A stretch of 14,922 bases of DNA. Origin: Bacteroidales bacterium. Its GTDB lineage: Bacteria; Bacteroidota; Bacteroidia; Bacteroidales; VadinHA17. The first letter of the stretch is position 1. Every line of letters begins with the position of its first letter. The notes beneath the pieces were generated by a model that was given only the letters and a program-made list of their open reading frames with translations, ran no database searches and was not told the origin of the DNA. Positions 1-8,837 of this stretch are shown here, in pieces. A program made the position numbers and the translations under genes. Location: NCBI GenBank assembly GCA_003162595.1, contig PMNJ01000223.1:1-14922 (forward strand), read 5' to 3'.

Positions 1-1934
1 AGCATCTTCACCAGTGCAGGGTTAGCCATCAATATTTTGCCGTCGAGGGTAGTACGGTAAATCCCTATAGTTGCATTTTCATAAAGAGTTCTGAAACGCT
101 TCTCGCTATCGAGTAATGCTAATTCTGCATTTTTCCGGTAAGAAATATCTCTGGTATTACTGATAACATGATCAACACCTTCAAGGCTAATAGTTGTTGC
201 AGATATCAGACAGTCAATTAATCTTCTGCTTTTTGTATAAAATTTGGTTTCAAAGTTTCTAACCTTACCTTCAGCTTTCAATCCGTTTATAAAAAGTTTT
301 CTTTCATCAACGTTATGCCAAATAGATATATCAAAAGGCGTTTTTCCTATTATCTCTTCTTCAGAATATTCAAAGGTATCGGTAAAACCATCGTTTACGG
401 AAACGTAAGTTCCATTATCAAGCCGCGTAATGGTTACAGAATCGGGATTTGTAAAAAAAGCTTTGCGGAATTTCTCTTCACTCTCAATCAATTTCTCTTC
501 TATCTTTTTTCTTTCTGTCAGATCCCTGGCATTAATGGCAACGCCTATGACTCCATTCTGATCATTTAATATCGGATTATGAATTACTTCAAAGAATCTT
601 CTTGTTTCCGGATCGTCTCCCGACCATTCCCTCTCCTCAATATTTTCACCGGACAAAGCTCTGTCTATGTTTCCTTTTGCTTTGATCTTATCATCATTAT
701 TTGTCTGATAATCCAGCATGGATTTTCCAAGTTCGATATCAGCACCGTATAACATCTTCATTGTAAGTGCATGACTCTTATTGAAGCTTGTATAAAAGTA
801 ATTCCTGTCGAGCGAAAAAATGGGTCCTCCTGAGCTTTCAACAATCCCTTTAAGAGTATAGTATTGCCGGGTGAGCAGTTCTTCAGATTTACGAAGAGCT
901 ATTTCGTCACTAAGCTGAAGACGATACATGTTTATACGCTGTACCCTAATCCAGTATCCAAAAAACAACCCATTCAGAATTATAAGAAGAATTATAACAA
1001 CAACAGTAATAATGGAATATCTCTGAAATGGTTCTAATATCTCATTTTTATCGGTTTTTGCAACCATATACCATGGCAATACCGGAATTTTACTTAAAGC
1101 GCCAATGACAGGAACATTTCGATAATCGATCCCCTCTGTAACTCCTTCGAAACCGTTCACGGCTTTTGATCCAAGCCGGTTGACATCGCTTAAGGGAAAC
1201 TTCAGATTTAATGCACTATTCTTCCTGTGCCGAAGTTCATTGAGAAATAGAACACTATCCCCTTCCCTGCGCAGAATAAGTGTCTCGGAGCTTTTACTTG
1301 GTGTGGGCCATGACTGAACCAGGGGAAACAGAATTTTATCAGGATCAATACAAAGAATAATAAGGCCTATCGTTTTTTGTTTGTTACTCAATGAATCGAG
1401 CAATGGAACCAGAAGGTCCATCCTGATAGCCTGGCGGGTTCCTGTCCTATGAAGGTCAGTCATTATTATTTTATGATACCTTATAACATTATTTAACTCT
1501 TTCCTGATACTCTCGTCTGCCAAAGGATCGGCGTTGGAAGTAGCTATTTTTACCCTTAATAAAGTATCAAGAAGGGCTACGCTGTTGTAATCATATTGCG
1601 TATTCAGAGCTTCAAGCCATATTGTAATCTCTTTTCTTATTCCGGTTTGATTTTCATCTTTAAAAAACTGCTTGATTCTGGATATTAATGGTTCATTGTC
1701 TTTTATTACTACAGCATCTGCGAGCTTACCAGAGTACCACTGCGAAATCTGTTTTATTTTAAGTGTAGCAATTGCTGAAAGAGTTTTTTCCTGTTCTGCA
1801 AAAATTCTGTTTCTCTCATAACGGTAATAATAACTGCCCATAATGATGATAGCACCGGAGAACAAAATGAAAATCACAGACAGTTTCCAGGGAAAGGCTT
1901 TTTTAATATCAGGGTTAATAATAGTTTCGCCCAT
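1..1934 (-). CDS. Membrane-bound PAS sensor protein, probably histidine kinase, C-terminus cut by window edge
   Basis: The frame is open from an ATG at 1934 to position 1, giving 644 visible codons. An in-frame TAA lies 8 codons upstream, which fixes this as the first ATG. Residues about 16-34 form a membrane helix, residues 35-305 are a likely periplasmic sensor that I read as Cache-like, and residues about 306-328 form a second helix (hydrophobic run VVVIILLIIL). Three PAS domains follow: about 352-480 (ending in the NARDLTERKK type of motif), about 485-605, and a third starting near 607 (SEKRFRTLYENA). The catalytic part lies outside the window. A HisKA/HATPase end is most likely by family architecture, but a diguanylate cyclase or other output is possible. 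It probably senses an extracellular small molecule; the ligand cannot be read from sequence. I see no good promoter just upstream. Confidence 0.85.
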   Translation of the reverse strand, partial: MGETIINPDIKKAFPWKLSVIFILFSGAIIIMGSYYYRYERNRIFAEQEKTLSAIATLKIKQISQWYSGKLADAVVIKDNEPLISRIKQFFKDENQTGIRKEITIWLEALNTQYDYNSVALLDTLLRVKIATSNADPLADESIRKELNNVIRYHKIIMTDLHRTGTRQAIRMDLLVPLLDSLSNKQKTIGLIILCIDPDKILFPLVQSWPTPSKSSETLILRREGDSVLFLNELRHRKNSALNLKFPLSDVNRLGSKAVNGFEGVTEGIDYRNVPVIGALSKIPVLPWYMVAKTDKNEILEPFQRYSIITVVVIILLIILNGLFFGYWIRVQRINMYRLQLSDEIALRKSEELLTRQYYTLKGIVESSGGPIFSLDRNYFYTSFNKSHALTMKMLYGADIELGKSMLDYQTNNDDKIKAKGNIDRALSGENIEEREWSGDDPETRRFFEVIHNPILNDQNGVIGVAINARDLTERKKIEEKLIESEEKFRKAFFTNPDSVTITRLDNGTYVSVNDGFTDTFEYSEEEIIGKTPFDISIWHNVDERKLFINGLKAEGKVRNFETKFYTKSRRLIDCLISATTISLEGVDHVISNTRDISYRKNAELALLDSEKRFRTLYENATIGIYRTTLDGKILMANPALVKM

Positions 1935-2312
1935 AACGAAAATTCTGAGTTCAACTTTTTAAGATTCTTGAATTTAATGCCTCTAATAAGTGTTTATTTT
2001 ACACTTTTAAAAGAACCTTAATAAATATTTAGTTTTAGCTTATTAAAAAAACATTTCAGAACCATTCACAATTTTATAAAGTTAACTCTTTAAAATGTAT
2101 GTACTTATAGGCGAAAACCTGATAGTTTTGTAGGGGTTTGGACTACAAAGACGGTATTACGGTATTACGGTATTAAGGTATTACGGTATTAAGGTATTAA
2201 GGTACTACGGTACTACGGTACTACGGTTCGATGGTATAATGGTACAATGGTACGATGGTATAATGGTACAATGGTACGATGGTATAAGGGTAGAATGGTA
2301 TGCTATCGGGAA
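1935..2312. other. Intergenic region, no gene, holds the octamer array
   Basis: No coding frame is supportable here. The right part (2151-2302) is a tandem octamer array described separately. The left part (1935-2150) is AT-rich and is the 5' region of the minus-strand PAS sensor. I found no TTTG/TAnnTTTG promoter pair on that strand. Confidence 0.7.
2151..2302. repeat. Tandem octamer array, 19 units of 8 bp, core GGTA
   Basis: Read in steps of eight from 2151, every unit carries GGT at positions 3-5, and all but one carry GGTA. The first ten units are of the type ACGGTATT, AAGGTATT or ACGGTACT; the tenth ends in TCG. The next nine are of the type ATGGTAnn. Within the second block the units ending TA, CA and CG repeat as a 24-bp higher-order unit: 2231-2254, 2255-2278, then one more TA unit at 2279-2286. 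There is no change of phase over 152 bp. The array ends 10 bp beyond the stop codon of the minus-strand four-helix-bundle gene. Lack of spacers excludes a CRISPR array. Confidence 0.95.
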
Positions 2313-2666
2313 TTATGAGTTTCTTGCTTTTATTAATTTATTCAACATTATAGAAATCATATTACATTCATTTTCAAGAGAATTTCTTGTCTCCAGATCA
2401 ATGTAATTTATCTCATGAGAGATAATTAATAAAGTTTGTAACTCAGCCACAGAACCTTTTGCAATATTAAAATGTCTAACAGATTGTTTGTTTGAACCAA
2501 ATTCATCTCCTTCACTAATATTAGCCGGAATACTGACAGCAGCCCTTTGAATTTGGTCCTTTAATCCAAAGTCCTTAGAATAATTCTGAGATTTGGTTAG
2601 TTTGTAGATTTTGACGGCAAGATTTTTAGCAAGTTGCCAGACCCTTAGTTTTTGAAAATTTCCCAT
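2313..2666 (-). CDS. Four-helix bundle protein, S23 / 23S rRNA intervening-sequence family
   Basis: A 117-residue protein with the family's usual length and signature: an N-terminal F.KLRVWQLAK helix, then DFGLKDQIQRAAVSIPANI and EGDEFGS, then FNIAKGSVAELQTLL. The family was named from ORFs inside intervening sequences of spirochaete 23S rRNA. It is also related to Avd, the accessory protein of diversity-generating retroelements. Members are mostly free-standing genes of unknown role in environmental Bacteroidota. They are small, basic, all-helical, and thought to bind nucleic acid or form pentamers. Here there is no rRNA and no reverse transcriptase in the window, so neither context applies. 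A canonical promoter lies upstream at 2732-2762. It is monocistronic, with a tandem repeat immediately 3'. Family call firm, function unknown. Confidence 0.92.
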   Translation of the reverse strand: MGNFQKLRVWQLAKNLAVKIYKLTKSQNYSKDFGLKDQIQRAAVSIPANISEGDEFGSNKQSVRHFNIAKGSVAELQTLLIISHEINYIDLETRNSLENECNMISIMLNKLIKARNS

Positions 2667-2731
2667 AATGCAGCGATTTTAAATTTAATATGAAATTATT
2701 ACCATGCGATTCCACACGTATGGTCTTAACT

Positions 2732-2762
2732 CAAAAATAAAAGTTTATTGAATAAATTCAAA
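2732..2762 (-). promoter_or_regulatory. Predicted Bacteroidota sigma-A-type promoter for the four-helix bundle gene
   Basis: On the minus strand TTTG (2762-2759) is followed by exactly 19 nt and then TATTTTTG (2739-2732). This fits the Bacteroidota -33 TTTG / -7 TAnnTTTG consensus without mismatch. Transcription would start near 2726, leaving a leader of about 60 nt before the ATG at 2666. Confidence 0.6.
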
Positions 2763-2841
2763 AGTATTCAGTTATGTTTTCAAAAAATAACACATATATA
2801 GCATTAAAACCTTGTATCGCTGAACCTTAGAACCTCTGCAC

Positions 2842-2873
2842 CGATATACCGTCATACCGCCATACCAGAATAT
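2842..2873 (-). repeat. Short degenerate octamer repeat with GGTAT core
   Basis: On the minus strand there are consecutive 8-bp units of the type GTATGGCG, GTATGACG and GTATATCG, plus a decayed fourth unit. They have the same period and GGTA-type core as the large array at 2151-2302, but on the opposite strand. The repeat lies about 60 bp downstream of the response-regulator stop codon. The intervening stretch 2910-2930 contains GGGC/GCCC arms around an A/G-rich loop, too weak to call a terminator. Confidence 0.6.
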
Positions 2874-2934
2874 CAGCCTGAATTTACATCTACAATTCTT
2901 TAAGACATCGGGCAAGGCGAGCAAAGCCCCTACT

Positions 2935-3573
2935 TCATTTCCGCCCCACAATCCCTTCCATTATAGCGTACCTGATGAGATCAGCCGTAGTGTGAAGATT
3001 TAGTTTTTCCAGAATCCTCTCCCGGTATGTGCCGATTGTTTTTGGACTCAGAGATAGCTCAGAAGCGATCTGAACAACCTTTTTCCCCTCAGCAAAAAGC
3101 TCTAAAACTTCAAGCTCCCTGGCAGAAAGTAATTGATATAGAGGCTTTTCTGAACCAGATATAAGATTTTCAGCCATTGCATCAGCAAGGGATGGTGATA
3201 TATATCTTTCTCCCTTCGAGACTTTAATAATCGCCGACATAAGTTCCTCAGGAGCGCTCGTTTTAGTCAGATATCCTGCTGCACCGGATTTCAATGCTTT
3301 GATAGCATACATTGCTTCCGAATGGATGCTCAGTATAAGTATTGCAGCAGATTGCCGGGTCCTTTTGATCTGACTGATAAGATCAAGACCACTCCTGCCA
3401 GGAAGAGAAATATCAAGAAGTATGACATCAAACGATTGTTCATTAAGCTTTTCAAACAACTCTTTTCCATCACCGGCTTCCTGTACAAGACCGATTCTTT
3501 CATCATCTTCAAGAATCTGCCTGATCCCGCGTCTGACAACCGGGTGATCGTCTGTAATAAGCACTTTAATCAT
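2935..3573 (-). CDS. NarL/LuxR-type response regulator
   Basis: A 212-residue DNA-binding response regulator of standard length. The receiver domain spans about residues 1-120, with acidic pocket D8/D9, phosphoacceptor D54 (in ILLDISLPG), S82 and K104. A linker leads to a LuxR-type helix-turn-helix at about 148-212 (LSARELEVLELFAEG, then IASELSLSPKTIGTYRERIL). Its start overlaps the end of the upstream kinase gene by 8 bases, so translation is probably coupled and the pair is a cognate two-component system. It would bind DNA as a dimer on phosphorylation. The HTH lies in the GerE class used by NarL, UhpA and DegU. Target genes cannot be told from this sequence. Confidence 0.97.
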   Translation of the reverse strand: MIKVLITDDHPVVRRGIRQILEDDERIGLVQEAGDGKELFEKLNEQSFDVILLDISLPGRSGLDLISQIKRTRQSAAILILSIHSEAMYAIKALKSGAAGYLTKTSAPEELMSAIIKVSKGERYISPSLADAMAENLISGSEKPLYQLLSARELEVLELFAEGKKVVQIASELSLSPKTIGTYRERILEKLNLHTTADLIRYAIMEGIVGRK

Positions 3574-5545
3574 TGACTTTTTCTTTTATTAATGGAATTA
3601 TAACTTTTATACGGGTTCCTGCTCCGGTTTCACCCCTGATAATTATTTTGCCATTAGCCGATTTTACTCTTTCTTTCATACCGGCTATTCCAAACGATTC
3701 TAAAGAGTTAACCTTGTCTTTTGCAATTCCTTTCCCATTATCTTCAATAATCATCTCAATTTTGTTCTTTAGAATGACCAGTTCTATTTCAGTTGCTGAA
3801 GCTCCGGAATGTCTTGCTATATTTGTTAACGATTCCTGAAGTATCCTGTAAAGTATTAAAGCAAGACGATCCTCAAGATCTAATTCCTCAAGTTCAAAAT
3901 AAAAATGACACTTTATACCTGTTTGCTTTTCAAAACTGCCAAGCTGCGATTTGATAGCCGCAACTATGCCCAGGTCAAATAATATTGCCGGTCTTAGTAA
4001 TGAGGATGTCTCCCTGATGCTCTCAACTGTTTCTTTTATCATACTGCTCATCTCTTCAAATTTTTGCCTTACGCTTTTAGACTGAACGCCAATCCTGCTT
4101 TTCAACCACGCTATATCAAGGTTTATGGCAGTAAGTTTCTGACCGAGGTCATCATGCAGGTTCAGGGCTATCTGATTCCGCTCATTTTCTCTCACTTCCA
4201 CAAGATGTTGATTCAACTTCTCAAGCATTTCTTTTGACTTTCGAAGTTCCCCTTCCATTATTTTCTGGTTGGTAATATTAATATGTTCTGCCTGTAGATA
4301 GAGCAATTTTCCTGCATTATCCCTTACTTGCATTGCACTTACCAAAGCCCAGAATTTTTCTCCGTTCCGTCTGTTCAATTCAAATTCGGTGGGACCAATG
4401 AACCCGTACTTATCAAGAAGTTCCAAAACCTTTTTCCTGTCTTTAGGATTTGTGTACAGCATTTTAGAACCTTGAGCCAGTTCCCTGATCATTGTTGATG
4501 GATCGGAATAACCGTACATTTCTGCGTAAGCTTTGTTCATCCTGATAAATTTACCCCCGGGTTCAGCTTGTGATATGCCCATTATTGAATTTTCAAAAAG
4601 ACTGCGGTATTCTTCTTCGGATCTTCTCAGTTTTTCCTCGGCATTTAAACGTTCTGTTATATCAACTATAGACCCCATAACAGCTGGCCTACCCTGATAA
4701 TCAGTTGCCATGCCGTATACTTCAATAAAGATTAAGGAACCGTCTTTCTTGACAGCTTTATATACAAGATTCTTTTTTTCAATTATTCCATCGAGTCTTT
4801 CCTGTATCCTTCTCAGCATGATATTAATATCATCAGGATGAATAATATCTTTTGGAGAAAGTCTTCCTATGATTTCTTCAGGCAAATATCCCAGTAGATA
4901 AGCAGAAGTTGAATTAGTATAAACAAATTTCTCATCCTGAATAATGTAAAAGCCGACGACAGATTTTTCTGTGAGCATCCTGAACTTCTCTTCACTCTTA
5001 TGCAATTCTTCTTCTGCCTTATTACGCTTTGCGATCTCGGCAACGGCATTATCATATATCAGTCTGTAATTCTCTTCGCTTTTTAGTAAAGCTAATTCTG
5101 ATTTTTTAAGCTCTGTTATATCCCTTATAATCAGCGTTGTGAATTCCCTGCCATCAAGACTTTTGAAAACGGATGAAGATATTTCGACCGGAAAGGGCGT
5201 TCCATCTTTTTTAATAAATGTCAGTTCTCCAAAAAAATTACCTGTTTCTCTACGCTTACTGACAGCAACTTTCAGTTGAAGTGTTTGTTCAACTATCCCT
5301 TTTCTTCCCAACTTGCATATTTCTTTTTCACTAAATCCCAACATTCGGCAGGCCGCAGGATTTGCCGCATAGATCCGTCCATCCTGCGATCCGATCATCA
5401 TTGCGTCAAGACTGTTATCAAAAAATGTACTATTTATTTCAAGAATATTTTCGATAGATTTTTTATTTAAAGAACTTTTCTTTTTTTGTTCCTTCATTTC
5501 CGATTCAATTTTCAACCTTGTTTTCTTTTTAGCTGAAGGATTCAT
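3566..5545 (-). CDS. PAS-PAS-PAS sensor histidine kinase, HisKA_3 (NarX-like) class
   Basis: A 659-residue soluble kinase with no membrane segment. A lysine-rich N-terminus is followed by PAS domains at about 33-150, 185-310 and 312-435. Each of the first two ends in a D-I-T-E motif typical of PAS/PAC. The dimerisation region has the phosphoacceptor H464 in NLHDDLGQKLTAI, the HisKA_3 form. The GHKL ATPase has N575 (ESLTNIARHSGA), D602 (EDNGKGI) and a G-rich loop at 619-622 (FGIAGM). All catalytic boxes look intact. It partners the LuxR-type regulator whose gene it overlaps by 8 bases. HisKA_3 kinases almost always pair with NarL-type regulators, which supports the pairing. The signal is intracellular or membrane-permeant and undetermined; nothing marks a specific PAS cofactor. 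Confidence 0.96.
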   Translation of the reverse strand: MNPSAKKKTRLKIESEMKEQKKKSSLNKKSIENILEINSTFFDNSLDAMMIGSQDGRIYAANPAACRMLGFSEKEICKLGRKGIVEQTLQLKVAVSKRRETGNFFGELTFIKKDGTPFPVEISSSVFKSLDGREFTTLIIRDITELKKSELALLKSEENYRLIYDNAVAEIAKRNKAEEELHKSEEKFRMLTEKSVVGFYIIQDEKFVYTNSTSAYLLGYLPEEIIGRLSPKDIIHPDDINIMLRRIQERLDGIIEKKNLVYKAVKKDGSLIFIEVYGMATDYQGRPAVMGSIVDITERLNAEEKLRRSEEEYRSLFENSIMGISQAEPGGKFIRMNKAYAEMYGYSDPSTMIRELAQGSKMLYTNPKDRKKVLELLDKYGFIGPTEFELNRRNGEKFWALVSAMQVRDNAGKLLYLQAEHINITNQKIMEGELRKSKEMLEKLNQHLVEVRENERNQIALNLHDDLGQKLTAINLDIAWLKSRIGVQSKSVRQKFEEMSSMIKETVESIRETSSLLRPAILFDLGIVAAIKSQLGSFEKQTGIKCHFYFELEELDLEDRLALILYRILQESLTNIARHSGASATEIELVILKNKIEMIIEDNGKGIAKDKVNSLESFGIAGMKERVKSANGKIIIRGETGAGTRIKVIIPLIKEKVND

Positions 5546-5981
5546 AGCGGGTTATCTTAAGAATTAACTAATTATTCGCTGAAAGCTTGATCATGGACAG
5601 GTTAAAGCAAGTTAGACCTTTTATCCGAAATAATAATTTCAATTTGAAGAAATATTGAATCATATTTTACTTACTTGTTCAAACTACTAATGTGCTATTT
5701 TTAACCATATCTCAAATCCGTCCATAGATGGATTGAAATAATTAGAACATGACTGTAGTCCCCAATTAATTTGTAAGTGTAACACCTACAGATGAATCAT
5801 CATTTTTCCTACATACAAATTTGTTCATATACTGTAACTTACAAAATGTTAGACTGTTTATTTTGATCTTTTGATGAGTAACATTGATTTCATGTGTAAA
5901 ATCTATGGCATAGGGTTTCAAGAAGTGAGTGAGTAAATTCCAGCATTGCCAGAATTATTACAGATTTATAACCTCCTTATA
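5546..5981. other. Divergent intergenic control region between two kinase operons
   Basis: About 430 bp without a gene separate the minus-strand kinase pair from the plus-strand kinase operon, so promoters for both should lie here. I found no clean TTTG-N19-TAnnTTTG match on either strand. Two features stand out: a 9-bp inverted repeat (TTTGTAAGT at 5770-5778 and ACTTACAAA at 5837-5845), and a 10-bp near-palindrome GACTGTAGTC at 5751-5760. Either could be an operator, but both are short enough to be chance in AT-rich DNA. Confidence 0.4.
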
Positions 5982-8369
5982 ATGAAAAAAACAGTAAATA
6001 AGAAAAAATCAGAACACGTTTTGGGAGTTCAGCAGTCTCATAAAGTAAGTGAAGATAGGTACAAATCTTATATTGAGCTTACCGGTCAGCTCGCATGGGT
6101 TACAAATCCGGCCGGAGAAGTAGTTGAAGATATCCCTTCATTCAGAAATTTTACTGGACAGACTTACGATGAAGTTAAAGGTACCGGTTGGACTTTAGCC
6201 CTTCACCCGGATGATGTTGCAAAAACAATTGAGGTATGGAATAATGCTGTGTCCACCAGATCGTCTTACGAAACTGAGTACAGGGTAAAAAGGCATGACG
6301 GGGTTTATCGAGACTTACTTGCAAAAGGATCGCCTGCTTTTGATAAAAATGGTGAAATCATGGAATGGGTTGGAATTTGTATAGATATAACGGAACGCAA
6401 GCAAATTGAGGAGTCAATAAAAAATAATGAAAAAAGATTCAGAGAACTTATTGAATCCTTACCACAACTTTTCTGGACCTGCAGAGTCGATGGACCATGC
6501 GACTATCTAAGCAGACAATGGCTGGAATATACTGGTATTCCTGAAGAACAACAACTAGGTTATGGCTGGCTTGACCAGCTTCATCCCAGAGACAGAGATA
6601 AAACGGTTGCAGTTTGGATGGAAAAAGTGAAAACCGGAGAAAGTTTCGATATTGAATTCCGTATCAGAAGAAATGATGGTGTTTATCATTGGTTCAAAAC
6701 CAGAGCCGTACCAATGCACGATGCAGATGGGAAAATTATCAAATGGTTCGGGTCAAATACAGATTTCCATGAAATAAAAAAAGCAGAAGAACAACTTAAA
6801 AATTTCAGTAAAGAATTAGAACAAAAAGTTGATGAGAGAACAAAAGAACTTCAGATAAGTAAGAAAAAACTGGATGAAACCAGTTCAATAGCAAGAGTTG
6901 GAGGATGGGAACTCGACCTGAAGAAAAACGAAATGTATTGGTCCGATCTGGTTAAACAGATCCATGAAGTTGACCCTGACTACCATCCAACTCTCCAGGA
7001 TAGGATAAATTTCTATGTGCCTGAGGCTGTGCCATTGATCTCTAAGGCTTTGCAGAATGCTATAAATGATGGAGAACCATTCGATATAGAATTGCAATTA
7101 TTCACCGCCAGAAAAAACCTGAAATGGATAAGGATTGTCGGAAAGGCATATCGGGAAAACGATGAGATTGTAAAGATTGGCGGAATGTTCCAGGACATTA
7201 ACGAACGCAAATTGGCAGAAATAGAATCCCTCAGGAAATCTGAACAGCTCCAATTGTTATCAAACGAGCTGGAGAATATCATCGACAGTATTCCAGGGTT
7301 AGTTTTTTACAAGGATACAAAAAACCGGTATATTCGGGTTAATAAATATATATGTGATGCACACAAAATGTCGAAAAAACAGTTGGAAGGTCTTGATCTC
7401 AACGACTTGTACCCAAGAGAACAGGCACAAGCCTATTACGAAGACGACCTGGAAGTTATTCGGAGTCGACAGTCAAAGATAAACATTGACGAACCCTGGG
7501 GTAACCGATGGGTAAGTACATCTAAGATCCCATATTTGAATGAAACGGGTGAGGTCATTGGTGTTATAGGTGTTTCGATGGATGTCACTGAGCGAAAGCT
7601 GGATGAAGAAGAATTAAAAAAGCATCGTGACCACCTAGAGGAATTGGTCAATGAACGCACCAGGGAACTCGATAATGCCATTATTGGCCTGAAACGATCA
7701 AATCAGGAACTTGAACAATTCGCTTATGTTGCATCACACGATCTGCAGGAACCTCTTCGTATGGTATCGAGCTATACACAGTTACTTGAAAGAAGGTATA
7801 AGGACCAGCTTGATCAGGATGCAAAGGATTTTATCTTCTTTGCTGTTGATGGCGCTAACAGGATGCAACATCTTATTAATGATTTGCTCGATTATTCAAG
7901 GGTAACAACAAGAGGCAAACCATTTGTAAAACTTGATCTCTCTGTTGTTCTTGGTCATTCAATAGCTAATCTTCAAAAAAAGATCCAGGAAACCGGCGCC
8001 ATGATAGTAAATGACGATCTTCCTTTTGTATATGGCGATGAAGTGCAGCTTGTCAGAGTTTTTCAGAACCTGCTCGACAATGCAATGAAATTCAGGGGAG
8101 ACGAGCCGCCCAGGATAAATGTCTCTGCAAAAACTATTGATGACAAAATTCAGATTTCATTAACTGATAACGGAATCGGGATAGATAAAATATACTCAGA
8201 TAGAGTATTTACAATTTTTCAGAGACTACACACAAAAGTTGAATATCCTGGTACCGGTATCGGACTGGCCATTTGTAAAAGAACAATTGAAAGACATGGC
8301 GGGAAAATCTGGTTCGAATCGGAACCTGGGAAAGGAACAACATTCTATTTTACATTAAACTTTAAATAA
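5982..8369 (+). CDS. Four-PAS cytoplasmic sensor histidine kinase (HisKA class)
   Basis: I start it at ATG 5982 (795 residues). A TTG at 5946 would add 12 residues but has nothing to favour it, and the ATG is followed by a typical lysine-rich soluble N-terminus. PAS domains lie at about 25-140, 150-270, 300-415 and 425-545; the first two are PAS_3-like (HPDD and HPRD motifs). Coiled-coil linkers flank the third and fourth (KVDERTKEL, VNERTREL). The HisKA domain carries H586 in ASHDLQEPLR. The HATPase has N700 (NLLDNAMKF), D729 (TDNGIGI) and the GTGIGLAICK loop. The F-Q-R-L-H and ERHGGKIW motifs place it with phytochrome-type kinases that pair with Rcp1-like receivers. Six bases separate it from such a receiver gene, so this is the likely partner. 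No GAF or PHY domain is present, so light sensing is not supported. Confidence 0.95.
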   Translation: MKKTVNKKKSEHVLGVQQSHKVSEDRYKSYIELTGQLAWVTNPAGEVVEDIPSFRNFTGQTYDEVKGTGWTLALHPDDVAKTIEVWNNAVSTRSSYETEYRVKRHDGVYRDLLAKGSPAFDKNGEIMEWVGICIDITERKQIEESIKNNEKRFRELIESLPQLFWTCRVDGPCDYLSRQWLEYTGIPEEQQLGYGWLDQLHPRDRDKTVAVWMEKVKTGESFDIEFRIRRNDGVYHWFKTRAVPMHDADGKIIKWFGSNTDFHEIKKAEEQLKNFSKELEQKVDERTKELQISKKKLDETSSIARVGGWELDLKKNEMYWSDLVKQIHEVDPDYHPTLQDRINFYVPEAVPLISKALQNAINDGEPFDIELQLFTARKNLKWIRIVGKAYRENDEIVKIGGMFQDINERKLAEIESLRKSEQLQLLSNELENIIDSIPGLVFYKDTKNRYIRVNKYICDAHKMSKKQLEGLDLNDLYPREQAQAYYEDDLEVIRSRQSKINIDEPWGNRWVSTSKIPYLNETGEVIGVIGVSMDVTERKLDEEELKKHRDHLEELVNERTRELDNAIIGLKRSNQELEQFAYVASHDLQEPLRMVSSYTQLLERRYKDQLDQDAKDFIFFAVDGANRMQHLINDLLDYSRVTTRGKPFVKLDLSVVLGHSIANLQKKIQETGAMIVNDDLPFVYGDEVQLVRVFQNLLDNAMKFRGDEPPRINVSAKTIDDKIQISLTDNGIGIDKIYSDRVFTIFQRLHTKVEYPGTGIGLAICKRTIERHGGKIWFESEPGKGTTFYFTLNFK

Positions 8370-8375
8370 TTTACA

Positions 8376-8834
8376 ATGGAACCAAACGAATCGTCATTAC
8401 ACCCGATCGAGATTCTTCTTGTTGAAGATAATCCCGGTGATTCCAGGCTTGCTAAAGAAGCGCTGAAGGAAAGTAAACTGAAAAACAACCTGTACATAGC
8501 AGAAGACGGAGTTGAGGCTATGAACTTTCTGTACAAAACAGGCAAATATTCAAAAATGCCGCGTCCTGATCTTGTGATCCTCGACCTCAATCTTCCCAAA
8601 AAAGATGGCCGCGAGGTACTTGCTGAAATTAAAAACGATGATAACCTTAAAAGGATCCCTGTGGTTATATTGACTATATCAAAAGCTGAAGAGGATATTC
8701 TAAAAACATATAACCTCCATGCAAATTGTTATGTCACAAAACCTCTCGATCTTGATCAGTTTATGAAAGTTGTCAAATCTATCGAGGACTTCTGGCTGAC
8801 AATTGTAAAACTGCCAAATGGCAAAAATGAATAA
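8376..8834 (+). CDS. Single-domain response regulator, Rcp1-like, first of a tandem pair
   Basis: A 152-residue stand-alone receiver with no output domain. Residues 11-140 hold the CheY fold: E17/D18 acidic pocket, D70 phosphoacceptor (ILDLNLPK), T100 and K122 (CYVTKPLD). The C-terminal extension FWLTIVKLP is characteristic of the Rcp1 family, the receivers that serve cyanobacterial and bacterial phytochrome-type kinases. It starts 6 bases after the kinase stop codon and ends 3 bases before the next receiver, so all are surely one transcript. Without an effector domain it must act by protein contact or as a phosphate shuttle. It is about 55% identical to the next gene by eye, the product of a tandem duplication. 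Confidence 0.95.
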   Translation: MEPNESSLHPIEILLVEDNPGDSRLAKEALKESKLKNNLYIAEDGVEAMNFLYKTGKYSKMPRPDLVILDLNLPKKDGREVLAEIKNDDNLKRIPVVILTISKAEEDILKTYNLHANCYVTKPLDLDQFMKVVKSIEDFWLTIVKLPNGKNE

Positions 8835-8837
8835 ATT

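Noticed and set aside
315..569. 84-codon open frame on the plus strand
   Set aside because: Antisense to the continuous PAS-domain frame of the truncated sensor; no motif or promoter.
2151..2302. Possible CRISPR array
   Set aside because: Contiguous 8-bp units without spacers, and no cas genes nearby.
2313..2666. Diversity-generating retroelement (Avd-like gene)
   Set aside because: No reverse transcriptase, template repeat or variable repeat pair is visible in the window; the protein fits the general S23 family.
2911..2930. Terminator hairpin after the LuxR-type regulator
   Set aside because: Only a 4-bp GGGC/GCCC pairing with a long loop and no T-run on the relevant strand.
5946..5981. 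TTG start adding 12 residues to the four-PAS kinase
   Set aside because: The ATG at 5982 begins a typical lysine-rich soluble N-terminus. The extension has no supporting ribosome-binding or promoter signal.
5982..8369. Bacteriophytochrome
   Set aside because: The kinase motifs and Rcp1 partner suggest it, but the sensory half is four PAS domains with no GAF or PHY domain and no recognisable bilin-binding cysteine.
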